From positions 1 to 51,058 of the forward strand of contig CANJLK010000022.1 in assembly GCA_947475465.1 (NCBI GenBank): a DNA stretch of 51,058 nt. The letters run 5' to 3'. This document shows positions 25,770 through 33,822 of the stretch, piece after piece. Both the position numbers and the translations under genes were made by a program. Under the pieces are notes generated by a model. That model saw only the letters and a program-made list of their open reading frames with translations, searched no databases and had not been told where the DNA came from. Position 1 is the first letter of the stretch, and each line of letters starts with the position of its first letter. The stretch is from Caulobacteraceae bacterium (GTDB lineage: Bacteria > Pseudomonadota > Alphaproteobacteria > Caulobacterales > Caulobacteraceae).

Positions 25770-26738
25770 ATGGGTTTCGCCGTCGCTATCGTATTCCTGG
25801 TCCTGGCCGCCGTGGTGGCGCTGGGCGCCATCAAGATCGTGCCGCAGGGCCGCGAGTACACCGTCGAGCGGTTCGGCCGCTACACCCGCACCCTCAAGCC
25901 CGGCATCAGTTTCCTGACCCCCTTCGTCGAGAGCGTCGGGCGACGCATCAACATGATGGAGCAGGTCCTGCAGGTGCCGCAGCAGGAGGTGATCACCAAG
26001 GACAATGTCACCGTCCAGGTGGACGCCATCGTCTTCATCCAGGTGATGGACGCCGCCGCGGCCGCCTACCGGGTCACCGCCCTCGATTTCGCGATCACCC
26101 AGCTGACCATGACCAACCTGCGCACCGTGGTCGGCAACATGGAGCTCGACGAGGTGCTGTCCCAGCGCGACCACATCAACTCGCGCCTGCTGGAGGTCAT
26201 CGACGAGGCGACGACCCCCTGGGGCGTCAAGGTGGCGCGGATCGAGATCAAGGACCTGCAGCCGCCGCCGGATATCACCAACGCCATGGCCCGCCAGATG
26301 AAGGCCGAGCGCGAGAGGCGCGCGGTGATCACCGAGGCCGATGGCGAGAAGCAGGCCGCCATCACCGTCGCCGAGGGCCAGAAGCAGTCGGCCATCCTGC
26401 AGGCCGAGGGCCGCCGCGAGGCCGCCTTCCGCGACGCCGAGGCCCGTGAGCGCTCCGCCCAGGCGGAAGCCAAGGCCACCGAGCTGGTGTCCAACGCCAT
26501 CGCCGACGGCGACGTCAATGCCATCAACTACTTCATTGCCCAGAAGTATGTGGAGGCGTTCGGCAAGCTGGCCGAAAGTCCGCAGCAGAAGACCGTCATC
26601 GTGCCCGCCGACATGGCCTCCCTGGTGGGCTCCATCGCCGGCGTCGCCGAGCTGGTGAAGACCGCCAAGGCCGAGAACCAGGCTGCGCCCGCCAAGGCGC
26701 CGCGGCCGCCGCGCAGCCCGTCCACGGCGGGGACCTGA
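25770..26738 (+). CDS. SPFH-domain membrane protein (QmcA/stomatin-like)
   Basis: A 322-residue stomatin/prohibitin homologue. It has an N-terminal membrane helix ([17 protein letters not shown]), the SPFH domain ([20 protein letters not shown] through [18 protein letters not shown]), and a long Glu/Ala/Arg-rich coiled coil (about 175-240) containing [12 protein letters not shown]. Such proteins form large cage-like or raft-associated oligomers in the inner membrane and work with NfeD partners, as here. ATG 25770 is chosen over TTG 25758 because GGAGG lies 5 bases before it. The nfeD-like gene follows after 3 bases. Confidence 0.94.
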   Translation: MGFAVAIVFLVLAAVVALGAIKIVPQGREYTVERFGRYTRTLKPGISFLTPFVESVGRRINMMEQVLQVPQQEVITKDNVTVQVDAIVFIQVMDAAAAAYRVTALDFAITQLTMTNLRTVVGNMELDEVLSQRDHINSRLLEVIDEATTPWGVKVARIEIKDLQPPPDITNAMARQMKAERERRAVITEADGEKQAAITVAEGQKQSAILQAEGRREAAFRDAEARERSAQAEAKATELVSNAIADGDVNAINYFIAQKYVEAFGKLAESPQQKTVIVPADMASLVGSIAGVAELVKTAKAENQAAPAKAPRPPRSPSTAGT

Positions 26739-26741
26739 GCC

Positions 26742-27200
26742 ATGTCCGCCGCCGCCGATCTCTACCTCGCCCACCCCTTGTGGATCTGGGCGGCCCTGGG
26801 CGCCGGCCTCCTGGCCATTGAGGTGGCGGCGGGCTCGGGCTGGCTCCTCTGGCCCGCGGCCTCGGCCGGGGTGGTCGCCTTGCTCGTCGCCATCCGGCCC
26901 CTGCCGCCGGCGGTGGGCGTGATGGTCTTCGCGCTCCTGACTATCGCCTCGACCCTGCTGGCGCGCCGCTACCTGCCGCGTTCGGTCACCCACCACGCCC
27001 GCGACATCAACGACGGCGAGGCGCGCCTGCTGGGCGCCGAGGCCCGGGTCGTGGCCGCCTTCCACGACGGCGCCGGGCGGGTGTTCGTCGACGGCAAGGA
27101 ATGGGCGGCGGAGCTGGAGGGCGAGGCGGTTCCGGCGGCCGGCGCGCGGGTCGAGGTCACCGGCGTCCTGGGCGCCCGCCTCAAGGTCCGGGCTGCTTAG
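26742..27200 (+). CDS. NfeD family membrane protein
   Basis: A 152-residue short NfeD (without the ClpP-type protease domain). Three or so hydrophobic segments occupy residues 12-72. A C-terminal OB-fold of about 65 residues (EARLLGAEARVVAAFHDGAGRVFVDG to GARVEVTGVLGARLKV) is in the cytoplasm or periplasm. It follows the SPFH gene by 3 bases, the usual pairing. NfeD is thought to assist SPFH oligomers in membrane organisation and quality control. Confidence 0.92.
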   Translation: MSAAADLYLAHPLWIWAALGAGLLAIEVAAGSGWLLWPAASAGVVALLVAIRPLPPAVGVMVFALLTIASTLLARRYLPRSVTHHARDINDGEARLLGAEARVVAAFHDGAGRVFVDGKEWAAELEGEAVPAAGARVEVTGVLGARLKVRAA

Positions 27201-27376
27201 GGGTTCGCCGCCATGCAAGGCATCAATCTTTCAGCCTTGAAACAACCCTAAGTCATTGGGATTGGCCACACTTCGGGCGCCGTCCTTCCTCACCTTGACC
27301 CTGAAGCGAACGCGGCGCTTATGTGCGCCCAGGGGGATGCAAGCCCCATCGGAAACACCCAGGAGAGACTGAAGTC

Positions 27377-28717
27377 ATGAGGCCAATCGGATTGGGGCTG
27401 ATCGCAGCCCTCATCATCGCCATGGTCGCCCCCGCCGTGGCGATGGCGGCGCCCAAGGCGCCCGCGCTGCCTCCGGTCAGCAAGGCCGAAATCACCCAGG
27501 GCATGAAGGACACGCCGGCCATCGTCTCGGCCCTGAACCTTCCCTGCCAGGTCACCAACGCCCGCATCATCGGCAAGGCGCCCGAGGACAAGAAGGCGGG
27601 TCGTCCGGCCACCAGCTACTATGAGGTCGCCTGCGCTCCCGGCCAGATGGGCTTCATCGTCAGCCAGCCGGTCGGCGGAACGCCCACCAGCTTCACCTGC
27701 ATCGAAGGCAACACGCCGCCGGACGGCGCCACGGAGGCGGTGGTCCCCTGCCGCCTGCCGGAGAACGCTGATCCGAAAATCCCCCTGGCTTCGGCCTTGA
27801 AGATCTCCGGCGTTGACTGCGTGCCCGAGGCGGTCCGCGGTCTAGGGACCGGCAAGGCCGGCACGGTCATGGAGGTCGCCTGCCAGGGCTCCGCCGGCTA
27901 CATCCTGGTCGCCCCGGCTCCGTTCGATGCGACCAAGAAGCTCGAGGGCCAGAACTGCCTCGCCTACGACGAAAACGCCGGCGGCATTAAGTGTGTGCTG
28001 CGAGACAAGGCCTCGCGCCTGGCGGCCATCGACAAGTTCAACACCGACGCCAAGACCGGCTGCGCCGTCAAGGACCGCCGCTTCGTCGGCGAAACCCAGG
28101 ACCGCTCCAACTGGTACGAAGTCGGCTGTGAAGACGGCAAGGGCTTCATGATCCACGTCTCCGCCGCCGGCGTCGCGGACTCCACGCCCTGCATCAAGGC
28201 CGCCGGCCTGATGGGCGGCTGCACCCTGTCGAACGCCCGCGAGGCGGCGACCGAACAGGCCGCGCTCTACACTCGTCTGGCCAAGGCCGCAGGCTCCAAC
28301 TGCGACGTCGACCACTACGGCGTCTTCCCGCCGCACGGCACCGACGACATCGTCGAGCTGTTCTGCAAGGACGGTTCGGGCAGCGTCGGCATCTTCCGCG
28401 CCGCCGGCTCCAAGAGCAGCGTCTATGACTGCGGCCGCGCGCCGGCCTTTGGCTACAAGTGCTCGGCCGGCAATGTGGCCTACGGCTACACCACCCTGAC
28501 CGCCGACCTGAAGAAGCTCGACAAGGCCAGCTGCGTGGTCTCCGACGCCCGCGCCGCCGGCCGCGCCGAAAACGGCAACGTCTCCATCGAGGTGGCCTGC
28601 GCCGACGGTTTCAAGGGCTACATCATCGACTACAAGCCCGATCCGGTGACGCCGATCGCCGCTACGGGCTGCGCCCTGGCCGGCGGCTGCGCGCTGCCGG
28701 GCAACACCAAGAAGTAG
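27377..28717 (+). CDS. Exported protein of five tandem four-cysteine repeats
   Basis: A 446-residue protein with a signal peptide (MRPIGLGLIAALIIAMVAPA, cleavage near residue 24). The mature part contains exactly 20 cysteines in five sets of four: 57/86/108/125, 148/169/194/206, 229/251/272/282, 309/330/352/362 and 386/408/432/438. Each unit of about 80 residues reads C, then an Arg-Gly-containing stretch, then an E-V/L-x-C segment (YYEVAC, VMEVAC, WYEVGC, VELFC, IEVAC) and a Gly-aromatic-Ile strand, then two closing cysteines. AGGAGAG precedes the ATG at 27377. I know no function for this family. Two disulfides per repeat and an envelope location are inferred. A strong terminator follows, so it is probably monocistronic. 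Confidence 0.88.
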   Translation: MRPIGLGLIAALIIAMVAPAVAMAAPKAPALPPVSKAEITQGMKDTPAIVSALNLPCQVTNARIIGKAPEDKKAGRPATSYYEVACAPGQMGFIVSQPVGGTPTSFTCIEGNTPPDGATEAVVPCRLPENADPKIPLASALKISGVDCVPEAVRGLGTGKAGTVMEVACQGSAGYILVAPAPFDATKKLEGQNCLAYDENAGGIKCVLRDKASRLAAIDKFNTDAKTGCAVKDRRFVGETQDRSNWYEVGCEDGKGFMIHVSAAGVADSTPCIKAAGLMGGCTLSNAREAATEQAALYTRLAKAAGSNCDVDHYGVFPPHGTDDIVELFCKDGSGSVGIFRAAGSKSSVYDCGRAPAFGYKCSAGNVAYGYTTLTADLKKLDKASCVVSDARAAGRAENGNVSIEVACADGFKGYIIDYKPDPVTPIAATGCALAGGCALPGNTKK

Positions 28718-28744
28718 GCCTGGATTAAGGGCTGATCTGGAAAG

Positions 28745-28774
28745 GCCCCCGGGTTCGCCGGGGGCTTTTTCTTT
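28745..28774 (+). terminator. Rho-independent terminator
   Basis: The 8-bp stem GCCCCCGG (28745-28752) / CCGGGGGC (28758-28765) with a 5-base loop is followed by TTTTTCTTT. It ends the cysteine-repeat gene and lies just before the stop of the convergent TPP-enzyme gene. Confidence 0.92.
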
Positions 28775-28800
28775 GCCCGCGTCAGATGCCGGACACGGGC

Positions 28801-30345
28801 TCAGGCGATGGCGGCTTCGATCAGCCTGGGGCCGCGCTGGGCCATGGCGTCGCGGAACGCGACGTCGAAGGCCTCGGCGGTGTCGCAGCGCACGGCCTCC
28901 ACGCCCATGCCCCTGGCCAGGGACACCCAGTCGAGCGCCGGGTCGTCGAGGCTGAGCAGGCCGTTGGCCTTTGGCCCGCCCGCGCCGGCGCCGGTGCGGC
29001 CCATCTCGATGGTCAGGACCCGGTAGACCCGGTTGGCGAAGATCACCACCGTGACGTCGAGGTTCTCGCGGGCCAGGGTCCAGAGCGCCTGGACCGTGTA
29101 CATCGCCGCCCCGTCGCCGTTGATCGAGACGATCTTGCGCTCCGGCGCCGCCACCGCCGCGCCGATGGCCATGGGCACGCCGTCGCCGATCGCCCCGCCG
29201 GTCAGGGCCAGGACCTCGTGCGGCGCCGCGGTCATCGAAGGCACGGCCACCGCGCCCTGGCTGGTGACGCTGTCGTCGCAGACGATGGCGCCTTCGGGCA
29301 GGTGGCGGGCGATGGACAGGCCGGCGGTCTGCGGCGTGAGTTGTCCCGCGGGCGCGGCGTCGGGCCGAATTAGCGGCTGGCGAGGACCCTCGTTGGGCGC
29401 CCCCAGCGCATCGGCCAGAGCCGCCAGGCCGGCGACAGCGTCCTCGCCCCGCTCGGCGAGGGTCAGGGTCGCGCAGCCCTCCGGGACCAGTACGCTTGGC
29501 CGGTTCGGATAGGCGAAGAAGGCCACCGGTTCCTTCGTGCCGGCCAGCACCATCAGGTCGGTCCCGGCCAGGTCGCGCAGCGCGGCCTCGGCGAAGTACT
29601 GCATCCGCGCGGGCTGGAAACCGCCGGCGCCGCGCGGCTGGCGGGCCACGAAGGTGTCGGTCATGGTCTTGACCCCGACTGCGGCCAGGCGCGCGGCCTG
29701 GGCCAGCCCCTCGGCGCGGCAGGCCTGCGCGCCCAGCAGGACGACCGGCTGGCGGGCCGCGCGGATCGCCCGGGCGGCTGCGTCCACCGCCTCGCCTGAA
29801 GGTGGGTTCCGGACCGGGCGTTGCGCGACGACCGGCTGGGTGGTGGTCTCCAGCCAGGCGGAATCGGCGGGCAGGATCAGGCTCACCGGTCCGCCGGGCG
29901 GGCCGAAGCTGGCGGCCACCGCCTCCGCCGTCAGGGCGGCCACGGCGCCCGCGCTCTCGGCCGACTTCACCCACAAGGAGTTGGGTCGGGCCAGTGTCGC
30001 GATGTCGGAGTTCAGCGGTGCGTCATAGCCGCGATGATAGGTGGCGTGGTCGCCAATCACGTTGACGATGGGCGTGAAGGCCCGCCGCGCGTTGTGCAGG
30101 TTGGCCACGCCGTTGCCGTAGCCGGGGCCCAGGTGAAGCAGGGTGCATGCGGGGTTGTCGGCGATCCGCCCATAACCGTCGGCCGCCCCTGTCGCCACGC
30201 CCTCGAACAGGCAAAGCACGGGCCGCATCCTGGGCTCGCGGTCCAGCGCCGCCACGAACTGCATTTCGCTGGTGCCGGGATTGGCGAAACAGGCGGTGAC
30301 GTCGTTGGCCGCCAGTGTGGCCAGAAGGGAATCCGCGCCGTTCAT
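28801..30345 (-). CDS. Acetolactate-synthase-like TPP-dependent enzyme
   Basis: A 514-residue thiamine-diphosphate enzyme with the three-domain layout of acetolactate synthase or benzoylformate decarboxylase. The catalytic Glu is in LFEGVATGAADGYGR (Glu48). The TPP/Mg motif GDG...N is seen from INGDGAAMYTVQALW to VVIFAN. Homologues are annotated only as acetolactate synthase large-subunit-like; no regulatory subunit gene lies nearby, so branched-chain amino acid synthesis is unlikely. It follows directly after a feruloyl-CoA-synthase-like gene (stop and start adjacent), which suggests a decarboxylase or lyase in aromatic or side-chain catabolism. Confidence 0.85.
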   Translation of the reverse strand: MNGADSLLATLAANDVTACFANPGTSEMQFVAALDREPRMRPVLCLFEGVATGAADGYGRIADNPACTLLHLGPGYGNGVANLHNARRAFTPIVNVIGDHATYHRGYDAPLNSDIATLARPNSLWVKSAESAGAVAALTAEAVAASFGPPGGPVSLILPADSAWLETTTQPVVAQRPVRNPPSGEAVDAAARAIRAARQPVVLLGAQACRAEGLAQAARLAAVGVKTMTDTFVARQPRGAGGFQPARMQYFAEAALRDLAGTDLMVLAGTKEPVAFFAYPNRPSVLVPEGCATLTLAERGEDAVAGLAALADALGAPNEGPRQPLIRPDAAPAGQLTPQTAGLSIARHLPEGAIVCDDSVTSQGAVAVPSMTAAPHEVLALTGGAIGDGVPMAIGAAVAAPERKIVSINGDGAAMYTVQALWTLARENLDVTVVIFANRVYRVLTIEMGRTGAGAGGPKANGLLSLDDPALDWVSLARGMGVEAVRCDTAEAFDVAFRDAMAQRGPRLIEAAIA

Positions 30346-32121
30346 CTAGAACACCATCACATCTGAATCGGGTGGGTCGGCGAACAGCCGCGACACCTGG
30401 TCTGCGCGGCGCGCGCGCGCCAGCGACTGGGCGATGTAGCCCTTGTCGGTGATCTCGCCGGCGCCCGCGTCCGGCCCGTCGGGCAGCACAACGGCCCGGC
30501 CGACCCGGCCGCCGACGCCGCGCGCGGTCCGGTTGAAGATCTCCAGCCCCTGCCGGGCGGCGGCCTCCACCGCGGGGCGCGGCTGGCGCGGATCGGGATA
30601 GAGCAGCAGGCCCACCGCCTCGCGGCCCTCGCCACAGACCACCGCGTCGGTCACCGCCCCGCCGATGGCGCCGATGGCGCGCACCCGGATGTCGCCCACG
30701 TCGACGAAGGCGCCGGTGGTCAATTTGAAATTTTCCGAAAGCCGCCCGTCATAGACCATTCCCAGCGTCGGGTCGTTCGCGTCCACGAGCCGCGCCGCGT
30801 CGCCCAGGCGGTAGAAGCCCTCCTCGTCCAGCGCCGCCTGCGTCAGGTCGCGTCGCCCCAGATAGCCCGGCGAAACCTGCGGGCCCTTGACCCGCATCTC
30901 CAGCTTCCCGGCCTCCGGGACGAGCTTCACCGACGTGCCCGGCAGCGGCAGGCCGATCAGCCCCATCTGCTCGTTCGGCCAATGGACATTGCAGACGCTG
31001 GGCCCGGCCTCGGTGGCGCCGAAGCCGGCGACGAAACTGATCCTTTCGCCCACCGTGCGGACCGCCACCGCCTGGATTCGGTCGCAGATGCTCTGGCCGA
31101 GGGCCGCGCCGCCGTACTGCATCACCCTCAGCCGTTCGAAGAATCGCGCGGCCAGGGCCTTGTCCTGTTCCAGCGCCTCGGCCAGCAGCATCCAGCCGGC
31201 CGGCACCATGTAGTGATAGGTGGTGGAGATTTCCTTCAGGTTCCGCAGGGTTTCGCCGAACCGATGGGCGGTGGGCTGGCCCGCGTCGATGTAGAGTGTC
31301 CCGCCGCGGTGCAGCGACATGTGCAGCACCGCGTTGCCCCCCAGACTGTGGCTCCAGGGCGCCGAATTGACCATCACCGGCGGGTCGGGATCGTCGTAGC
31401 AGGCCGTGAACTGGGCGGCGTTCACCGCCATGCCGCGGTGGGTCAGGATCACTGCCTTGGGCTTTCCCGTGGAGCCGGAGGTCAGCAGGTACTTGGCGGG
31501 ATCTTCAGGGCGGGCGTTGGCCGCGTCGTGGTGGCTGAGCAGCAGGGTCTCGAACGCCATGTCGCCGGGCCGCAGGTTCATCGAGCCGATCACCGGCACG
31601 CCGGACAGCCCCGGCGCGGTCAGGCCCTCGGCGACCAGGTCCACGTCCTCGGCGTACACGGCGGCCGGCTTGAGGATTTCGCAGGCGTGGGCCAGACGGG
31701 CGGGATTGGCGCCCGTCAGGCCGTACTGCAGGGAGACTGGCGCCACCGGCATTCTCTGGCTCATGGCGGCATAGGTGATCAGGGCGTGGTTGATGCTGTT
31801 GGCCGACAGGATCATCAGCGGCTCGGCGCGCACGACGCCCATGGCCAGGAGCCCGCCGGCGATCGCCGCCACCTGGTCGCGCGCCTCGCCGAAGGTCACG
31901 GTGCGCCAGCCGGCCCCGGAACGCTCGGCAAGCCAGACCCGTCGTGGCGCGACCCGGGCCCAATGTTCCAGCGCGGCGTTGGCGGTCGGGAATTGCGTGG
32001 AAAACGGGGTCGGATTGGTCAGGACAATCGCCCCGTCGGCACGCCGCTCGACCTCCAGCCGGCGTGGGGCGAAACGCGGGTCGCGCAGGCTCACGGCGGC
32101 GGTTCGAAGTTCGGCGTCCAT
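30346..32121 (-). CDS. Feruloyl-CoA-synthase-like acyl-CoA ligase
   Basis: A 591-residue ANL-superfamily AMP-forming ligase. The P-loop is LLTSGSTGKPKAVILTH. The A5-type motif is seen as GFGATEAGPS, and the A7/A8 region as YRLGDAARLVD and YDGRLSENFKLTTGAFVDV. A lysine in GEITDKGYIAQ is the likely A10 catalytic Lys. The order and long C-terminus match feruloyl-CoA synthases, which activate hydroxycinnamates, but other aryl or alkyl acids are possible. It abuts the TPP-enzyme gene and starts 40 bases after the ECF42 sigma gene, so it could be read from the same transcript. Confidence 0.87.
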   Translation of the reverse strand: MDAELRTAAVSLRDPRFAPRRLEVERRADGAIVLTNPTPFSTQFPTANAALEHWARVAPRRVWLAERSGAGWRTVTFGEARDQVAAIAGGLLAMGVVRAEPLMILSANSINHALITYAAMSQRMPVAPVSLQYGLTGANPARLAHACEILKPAAVYAEDVDLVAEGLTAPGLSGVPVIGSMNLRPGDMAFETLLLSHHDAANARPEDPAKYLLTSGSTGKPKAVILTHRGMAVNAAQFTACYDDPDPPVMVNSAPWSHSLGGNAVLHMSLHRGGTLYIDAGQPTAHRFGETLRNLKEISTTYHYMVPAGWMLLAEALEQDKALAARFFERLRVMQYGGAALGQSICDRIQAVAVRTVGERISFVAGFGATEAGPSVCNVHWPNEQMGLIGLPLPGTSVKLVPEAGKLEMRVKGPQVSPGYLGRRDLTQAALDEEGFYRLGDAARLVDANDPTLGMVYDGRLSENFKLTTGAFVDVGDIRVRAIGAIGGAVTDAVVCGEGREAVGLLLYPDPRQPRPAVEAAARQGLEIFNRTARGVGGRVGRAVVLPDGPDAGAGEITDKGYIAQSLARARRADQVSRLFADPPDSDVMVF

Positions 32122-32161
32122 ATGGAAAGCTTATTTCAAGCCGCCCGCGCCTTGGGAAGCC

Positions 32162-33397
32162 TTAGGTCCGCAAGGCGGCCAGACGGCGTTCCAGGAACAG
32201 CCGCTCGGCGGGGGCGGGACTGAGCGCCAGGGCGTGGCGCAGGGCCTCGCTGGCCTCGCGGCTTCGTCCGGCCATGGCGCACAGCCCGGCGCGGGCGGCC
32301 TGGTAGGGCAGCCAGTCGGCAAGGCGCTCCGGCGCCGCCACCGCCGCCAGGGCCTGAAGGCCCGCCTCTGCGTCCTGGGCTTCCGCCAGCGCCACAGCCC
32401 GGTTGACCTGCGCCACCGGCGAGGGCCGTACGATGAGGAGCAGATCGTACAGGGCCACGATGTCGCCCCAGGCAGTTTCGCCGGTGTCGCGCCTTGCGGC
32501 ATGGGTGGCGTGGATGGCGGCCATCAGCTGGTAAGGCCCGCTGCGGCCAAGCTCGGCGGCGCGGCGCAGCAGGCCCGCGGCCTCGGCGATCAGCCGGTCG
32601 TCCCACAGCCGCGTGTCCTGTTCGCTCAAGGGGATCATCACGCCCGCCCCGTCCAGCCGGGCCGGCCGGCGAGACTCGGTCAGGCGGATCAACGCCGCCA
32701 GGCCCAGGACCTCCGGCTCGTCGGGCAGCAATTCGGCCAGCAGGCCCGACAGCCGCAGGGTCTCGGCGGCGAGGTCGGCGGCGTCGGTGGCGCCGGCGGC
32801 GTCCTCATAGGCCTGGGCATAGGCGATCTCCAGGGTCGCCAGCACCGCTTCCAGACGTTCGCCCCAGGCCTCCGGGCCGGGGATCTCGAAGCGGATGCGG
32901 GCCTCGCGGATCTTGCGCTTGGCGCGCGTCAGCCTCTGGCCCATGGCGATTTCCGTCGTCAGCCAGGCCCGGGCGATCCGCCCGACCGACAGGCCCACCA
33001 GCGTGCGCAGCGTCAGTGCGATCCGCGCTTCGGGCGCCAGGGCCGGGTGGCAGCAGACGAAGATCAGCCGCAGCCGCTCGTCGGGGATCGGCTCGAAGGC
33101 GGCCATCAGGACCGCTTCCGGATCGGGTTCCGGTTCCGGCGCGTCATGCTGGGCCTCCTGACGCACCTTGGCCCGGCGGCCCAGGTCGAAGGCCCGCCGC
33201 CGGCCCACCGCATAGAGCCAGGCCGCCGGATCGCGCGGCGGCCCGTCGCGCCGCCAGGCCTCCACGGCCCGCAGACTGGCGAAGGCGAAGGCCTCCTCGG
33301 CCATGTCGAGGTCGCGGAAGCGGATCGCCAGCGCCGCGCGGATGCGGTCGCCCGCCGTCGCCACGGCCCCCGCCAGGACCCGCTCCGCATCGGTCAT
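32162..33397 (-). CDS. ECF42-type RNA polymerase sigma factor with C-terminal extension
   Basis: A 411-residue sigma factor, about twice the normal ECF length. Residues 1-165 hold sigma regions 2 and 4 (DMAEEAFAFASLRAVEAWRR, WLYAVGRRRAFDLGRR, LTLRTLVGLSVGRIARAWL). Residues 190-400 form an alpha-helical TPR-like region (ALIRLTESRRPARLD, LIAEAAGLLRRAAELGRSGPYQL, PSPVAQVNRAVALAEAQDAEAG), the mark of the ECF42 group. ECF42 factors are linked to YCII/DGPF proteins, as here, and appear not to use a classic anti-sigma; the C-terminal region is reported to control activity. The ATG overlaps the YCII stop (ATGA). Confidence 0.92.
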   Translation of the reverse strand: MTDAERVLAGAVATAGDRIRAALAIRFRDLDMAEEAFAFASLRAVEAWRRDGPPRDPAAWLYAVGRRRAFDLGRRAKVRQEAQHDAPEPEPDPEAVLMAAFEPIPDERLRLIFVCCHPALAPEARIALTLRTLVGLSVGRIARAWLTTEIAMGQRLTRAKRKIREARIRFEIPGPEAWGERLEAVLATLEIAYAQAYEDAAGATDAADLAAETLRLSGLLAELLPDEPEVLGLAALIRLTESRRPARLDGAGVMIPLSEQDTRLWDDRLIAEAAGLLRRAAELGRSGPYQLMAAIHATHAARRDTGETAWGDIVALYDLLLIVRPSPVAQVNRAVALAEAQDAEAGLQALAAVAAPERLADWLPYQAARAGLCAMAGRSREASEALRHALALSPAPAERLFLERRLAALRT

Positions 33398-33735
33398 GGC
33401 ATGGACCAGACCGGCCGCACCTCGATGGCGTAGTCGGGCCCGCCGGGGATTTTCTTCGCCCAGGCGATGGCCGCGTCCAGGTCCGGCGCCTCGACCATGT
33501 AGTAACCGGCCAGTTGTTCGCGGGTCTCTGCGTAGGGACCGTCATGCAGGGACTGGACGCCGCCCACGGTGCGCACGGTGGTGGCGGTCTCGCTGGGCTT
33601 CAGCCGGTTGCCGCCGGCCATGGCGCCGGCCTCCGCCATCTCCGCGCCCAGCCGCATGTGGGCCGCGGTGATCTCCTGCAGGATGGCGGGGTCCTTCTGG
33701 CCCTCGTCGCCATAGATCAGCAGCAGGTATTGCAT
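33394..33735 (-). CDS. YCII/DGPF domain protein paired with the ECF42 sigma factor
   Basis: A 113-residue ferredoxin-like-fold protein of the YCII family. MQYLLLIYGDEGQ opens the domain. The DGPF signature appears as LHDGPYAETREQLAGYYMVEA, followed by a C-terminal EVRPVW strand. DGPF proteins are the standard companions and main targets of ECF42 sigma factors; their biochemical role is not known. The ATG is preceded by GAGAGGACGAG. It leads the sigma operon, and a candidate ECF42 promoter lies about 60 bases upstream. Confidence 0.93.
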   Translation of the reverse strand: MQYLLLIYGDEGQKDPAILQEITAAHMRLGAEMAEAGAMAGGNRLKPSETATTVRTVGGVQSLHDGPYAETREQLAGYYMVEAPDLDAAIAWAKKIPGGPDYAIEVRPVWSMP

Positions 33736-33795
33736 GGTCTCGTCCTCTCCCGTTGAAGCCAGCTTGGCCGACGCGAAAGCCCGCGTCACGGGATA

Positions 33796-33822
33796 GACGC
33801 GCCAGGCGTCAGCGATTCGACA
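33796..33822 (-). promoter_or_regulatory. Candidate ECF42-dependent promoter
   Basis: On the minus strand, TGTCGA (33822-33817) is followed after 17 bases by CGTC (33799-33796), about 60 bases before the YCII ATG. TGTCGA and CGTC are the -35 and -10 elements I recall for ECF42 factors. The -35 overlaps the end of the upstream broken gene. Found by eye only. Confidence 0.4.

Noticed and set aside
27201..27376. A TTGACC...TATGTG promoter for the cysteine-repeat gene
   Set aside because: The spacing (19 bases) and the -10 are poor and do not match the Caulobacter consensus, so I did not list it.
32494..33756. A 420-codon plus-strand frame opposite the ECF42 sigma gene
   Set aside because: Its composition is Arg/Pro-rich with no domains. 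The minus-strand sigma factor and YCII protein are well supported in the same place.
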